Below, in pieces: positions 19,281-22,462 of a stretch of DNA of 22,462 nt. The DNA comes from Apostichopus leukothele. Lineage: Eukaryota > Echinodermata > Holothuroidea > Aspidochirotida > Stichopodidae. The stretch lies in contig JAAAKB020069155.1 in assembly GCA_010014835.2 (NCBI GenBank), forward strand, positions 1 to 22,462, read 5' to 3'. The first letter of the stretch is position 1, and each line of letters opens with the position of its first letter. The notes below the pieces were generated by a model that was given only the letters and a program-made list of their open reading frames with translations, had not been told where the DNA came from and made no database searches. The position numbers and the translations under genes were made by a program.

Positions 19281-21052
19281 TACTTTGTTGAAGCCGTTTT
19301 TCTTTAATATATTTTAGTCCACTTCAGTTTGTTCAAATATTAGCGTACTGTACGGTAGACAAAAGATAACCCCTGAAGTGCTTTGTCAGTAACAGGTTTG
19401 TGTTCTTGTGTTGGGGAATTAAATACACATAGCCCTTGTCAGACAACATATTTCACAGTGAATTAAATTCAACCATGTAACATTCATTACAATGATTACA
19501 GTGGTTGGTAGCAGAACTGATTCATTAGCTTATCCATGGCTTTACAGCACATAGAAATATCTTTTGTTCTGGATATTGGAACAGTTCGGCATAACACACA
19601 ATCCCTATAGGTGGTTTAGTTGGTCGGGGTCCATCTGAGAGTATTTCTGATGTGTCTGTAATGTTCAAGAAATGCTGGAGCTTGAAATATTGTATGGCAA
19701 AGAAATACAAATCCTCTAGGTTTTGTGTATTTTTTGTCAGTTGGACTATGTTCTGGTGGGAGATGGGAGGACTATGTTCTTCTCTCACTATTTTGTATTT
19801 TGTTGATATTGTTCTTTATTCTTTCCAGTTGTAGCTTTCATAAGTTTCCTTATTTTTGTCTAAAGTCCTGTTAGAAGTGCAATAGAATATTGTTATACTT
19901 ATCCATTTTGATAATTCATTATCATAAGACACTGGTAAATGAAAATGTTTACTCTTAAGGAAAACTGGAAGACTTAAAACCATTTATTTGTTTTCAGTGA
20001 TATGTCTTTCTGTATAGTAGTATGACACCACTGCTTGTTTTGTCTGTGGCCCACACTAAGCAAAGTCAGACACGGGGAGAAACGTATTTGGTAATGACTT
20101 ATGATCAGGTTGCGGTGTTAATAAAGAGTATTATAAAAGCATGTTAATGATAAGGCAGTTTGTGTAGTAGATGGTATTTATTAGGATTGGATAAAAAAAC
20201 TCAGTTTGATGAACAAGAAGCATTGACATGAACAGTGGGGTAATACATGTTAAAATGTTGAAACTATTAATGAAATCACTTATGTATAAATGCTTTATAA
20301 CTTGAAGAAGAGATAATTATCATTTGATAACACTTGTTAGTTTGTCTTTAAGTATTCTGAAGGGTTAGGCTTAATTAACAATTCATAAGTAAGAAGAAAT
20401 GAATAGGTTTGGCTAAATCTTCCACAGGTTCCTAAATTAATCATGACAAGAGTAATATAGAGTGTAGACATGTAATTATGGGTTTGCAAGAATTAAGTGT
20501 TAAGAATTAAACAGTGTAGGTTTCACTAAAAGAGTGTTGCAGCATGCACATAGTAATGCCTCCCCCTCAGCAACTGTATTCGAACCCAGTTAAGTTTCTT
20601 GGGTTACTATGTAAATGATAAGTAACATGATGAATCCATTTTTCTTCCAGGTTTTACAGTGTTTGAAAGATCTCAAAGAAATCATTTCATCACGACCAGA
20701 TTTAGAATCGTTGACACTGTCTCCCTCATGATTCTTAAATTTAATTCGTAATGACAATAAGGGAGAGTACAAACATGCATTGAGCTTTTGTGGATAACGT
20801 AATTAAGGTTGTTTGGTTGTACTTACAAACATACGTATGTGCAACAATATTAGTACAGCCAACATGATGCACTCTTAAATAGTCAATGGCACACATGGAA
20901 ATTTGCTCGTAACACATAAGTAACACTAAGTTAAAACATTTACAAGCAATCGCAATCGCAGTTCACATTTATGATCAGGAACTCTTTTGGGAAGAATTTT
21001 TTGACTTGTATGAATCAAGATGTTGGATATGTATTGTACATTATAATAGTCA

Positions 21053-21058
21053 AATAAA
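21053..21058 (+). promoter_or_regulatory. Candidate poly(A) signal AATAAA with GT-rich downstream element
   Basis: AATAAA followed about 40-60 bases later by a G/T-rich stretch (ctgtttttggtgtttatt, then ttttggggg), the usual arrangement of a cleavage signal. It lies 4.8 kb after the stop codon and just before the satellite array. Confidence 0.35.
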
Positions 21059-21415
21059 AAGAAAGCAATTTGAAGTTACAGAATATCTTGTCAGGCTGTT
21101 TTTGGTGTTTATTTTGGGGGTCAAAAGTTTTTGGAATTTCCTGTTCAACATAATGTAAGCGAAATGCTAGTTTCATGGATTTTTTTTGTTCTACTTAATG
21201 GTCCCTACCATACAAAACAATACAAAGGAAGAAATCTGGTGATGTAACATGGAAGAGAATATTTGGGAGATGGAGTATCGGAAATGAAGAGGATTGGACG
21301 TCAGTGTTATTCTATTAATGATAGTAAGGGAAGGGATATATAAAGAACCAAGAATAAGGTCATGTATTAGTTGACAAAAAATGGGTATAGCCTAAAAAAG
21401 GTATACTGACAATAC

Positions 21416-22462
21416 TCACACTGCAATGGTCTGAGTGAACTCAGAAGGGCGTCATCAGTTAACCGCATTGGTTTGAGAAGATTTTCAAAAGTCGTGAGTT
21501 TGGCCAAAATTTGAAAAAATCATAAGGGTATAGCCTTACGAAATCATCAAAATTGGACGGAAAATCAACTTTCTATATTTCAGTCAGGGTGTTAATAAAG
21601 GTTACACTGGATCCAGAAACACATTTCTCCTGAATTAAAAGTGAAATTCTGCCCGAGACTTCGCCTCCAAAGACAATGCAGCCTAGGCTATATTACATTA
21701 TGACATAAAGTTTCATATTGACATTAAAGTACTTTTCATAAAGAATAGGGACCCCACTGCAAGGGTCTGAGTGAACTCAGAAGGGCGCCATCAGTTAACT
21801 GCATTGGTTTGAGAAGATTTTCAAAAGTCGTGATTTTGGCCGAAATTTGAAAAAATCATAAGGGTATAGCCTTACAAAATAATCAAAATTGGAAGAAAAA
21901 TCAACTTTCACATATTTCAGTCTGGGTGTTGATAAAGGTTACACAGGATCCAAAAACACATTTCTCCTGAATTAAAAGTGAAATTCTGCTCGAGACTTCG
22001 CCTCCAAAGACAATGCAGCCTAGGCTATATTAAATGATGATATCAAGATTTCATATTGACATTAAAGTGCTTTTCTTAAAGAATAGGGACCTACCTTCAC
22101 ACTGCAAGGGTCTGAGTTCACTCACAAGGGCGCCATCAGTTAACTGCATTGGTTTGAGAAGATTTTCAAAAAATCGTGATTTGGGCCGAAATTTGAAAAA
22201 ATCATAAGGGTATAGCCTTACAAAATGATCAAAATTGGAAGAAAAATCAACTTTCACATATTTCAGTCTGGGTGTTGATAAAGGTTACACGGGATCCAAA
22301 AACACAATTCTCCTGAATTAAAAGTGAAATTCTGCTCGAGACTTCGCCTCCAAAGACAATGCAGCCTAGGCTATATTAAATTATAACATAAAGTTTCATA
22401 TTGACATTAAAGTACTTTTCATAAAGAATAGGGACCCCACTGCAAGGGTCTGAGTGAACTCA
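21416..22462 (+). repeat. Tandem satellite, about 340 bp units, running off the right edge
   Basis: Three full units and the start of a fourth. The ctgcaa(g/t)ggtctgag word begins at 21421, 21757, 22102 and 22440, giving steps of 336, 345 and 338. Each unit carries the near-palindrome ctgagtgaactcag, an aagggtatagcctta stem and an aaagaatagggacc end. Units 1 and 3 share their last 60-odd bases more closely than unit 2 does. The frames inside (for example 22051-22257 on minus) are not protein-like. Confidence 0.95.

Larger units (their letters stand above)
16274..21080 (+). other. ZDHHC5/8: Probable 3' UTR of ZDHHC5/8; end uncertain
   Basis: Sequence after the stop codon. No coding region is supported on either strand; the minus-strand frame at 19525-19788 (87 codons) has no recognisable family. 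It contains a minisatellite, a (AATG)n tract, T and G homopolymers and several short direct repeats. Two AATAAA hexamers are candidate ends (18533 and 21053). The right limit given is a guess from the second; the real 3' UTR may be much shorter. Confidence 0.4.

Noticed and set aside
19525-19788. 87-codon minus frame with SPPISHQN near its start
   Set aside because: No family recognised and no promoter or splice context; chance frame in AT-rich sequence.
22051-22257. 68-codon minus frame in the satellite
   Set aside because: Recurs with the repeat unit and is not protein-like.

Overview
The window is from an animal nuclear genome: AT-rich, intron-rich, full of small tandem duplications and microsatellites, with GT-AG introns of 1.3 to more than 4 kb. 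The one gene I can support lies on the + strand and is the 3' part of a ZDHHC5/ZDHHC8-type protein S-palmitoyltransferase. It is identified by the fourth transmembrane segment with its GRTTNEQ end (TTxE motif), the following [16 protein letters not shown] stretch (PaCCT region), the AEPPPPPP run in the cytosolic tail, and the terminal TYEVSV (vertebrate ZDHHC5/8 end in TYEISV). An invertebrate is likely, since the tail is short and diverged, but I cannot name the phylum.

Layout. 1-4329: intron or upstream sequence, with no recognisable exon. 4330-4432: exon version A for TM4/TTxE. 4433-8027: intron. 8028-8130: exon version B for the same protein segment. 8131-11400: intron. 11401-11492, 14124-14268 and 15524-16273: three constant exons ending at a TGA. 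16274 to perhaps about 21 kb: 3' UTR, containing a five-unit minisatellite at 16465-16805. 21416-22462: tandem satellite of about 340 bp units that runs off the right edge. No second gene, RNA gene, CRISPR array or virus-like element was recognised. The DHHC catalytic exons and the first three membrane segments are not in the window.

Main observation. The TM4/TTxE exon is present twice, 3.6 kb apart. Both copies are 103 bp, have the same splice phases, keep open frames and have usable splice sites, and each joins in frame to the exon at 11401. Their 34-residue products agree at 18 positions. They keep the FH..L.SRGRTT.EQ membrane exit but differ strongly inside the membrane helix and at the x of TTxE (Tyr in A, Asn in B). 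Using both exons gives a TGA inside B; using neither gives a TAA at the start of the next exon. So only exactly one exon per mRNA yields the full tail and PDZ ligand. This looks like a mutually exclusive exon pair that swaps one wall of the enzyme's acyl-binding cavity.
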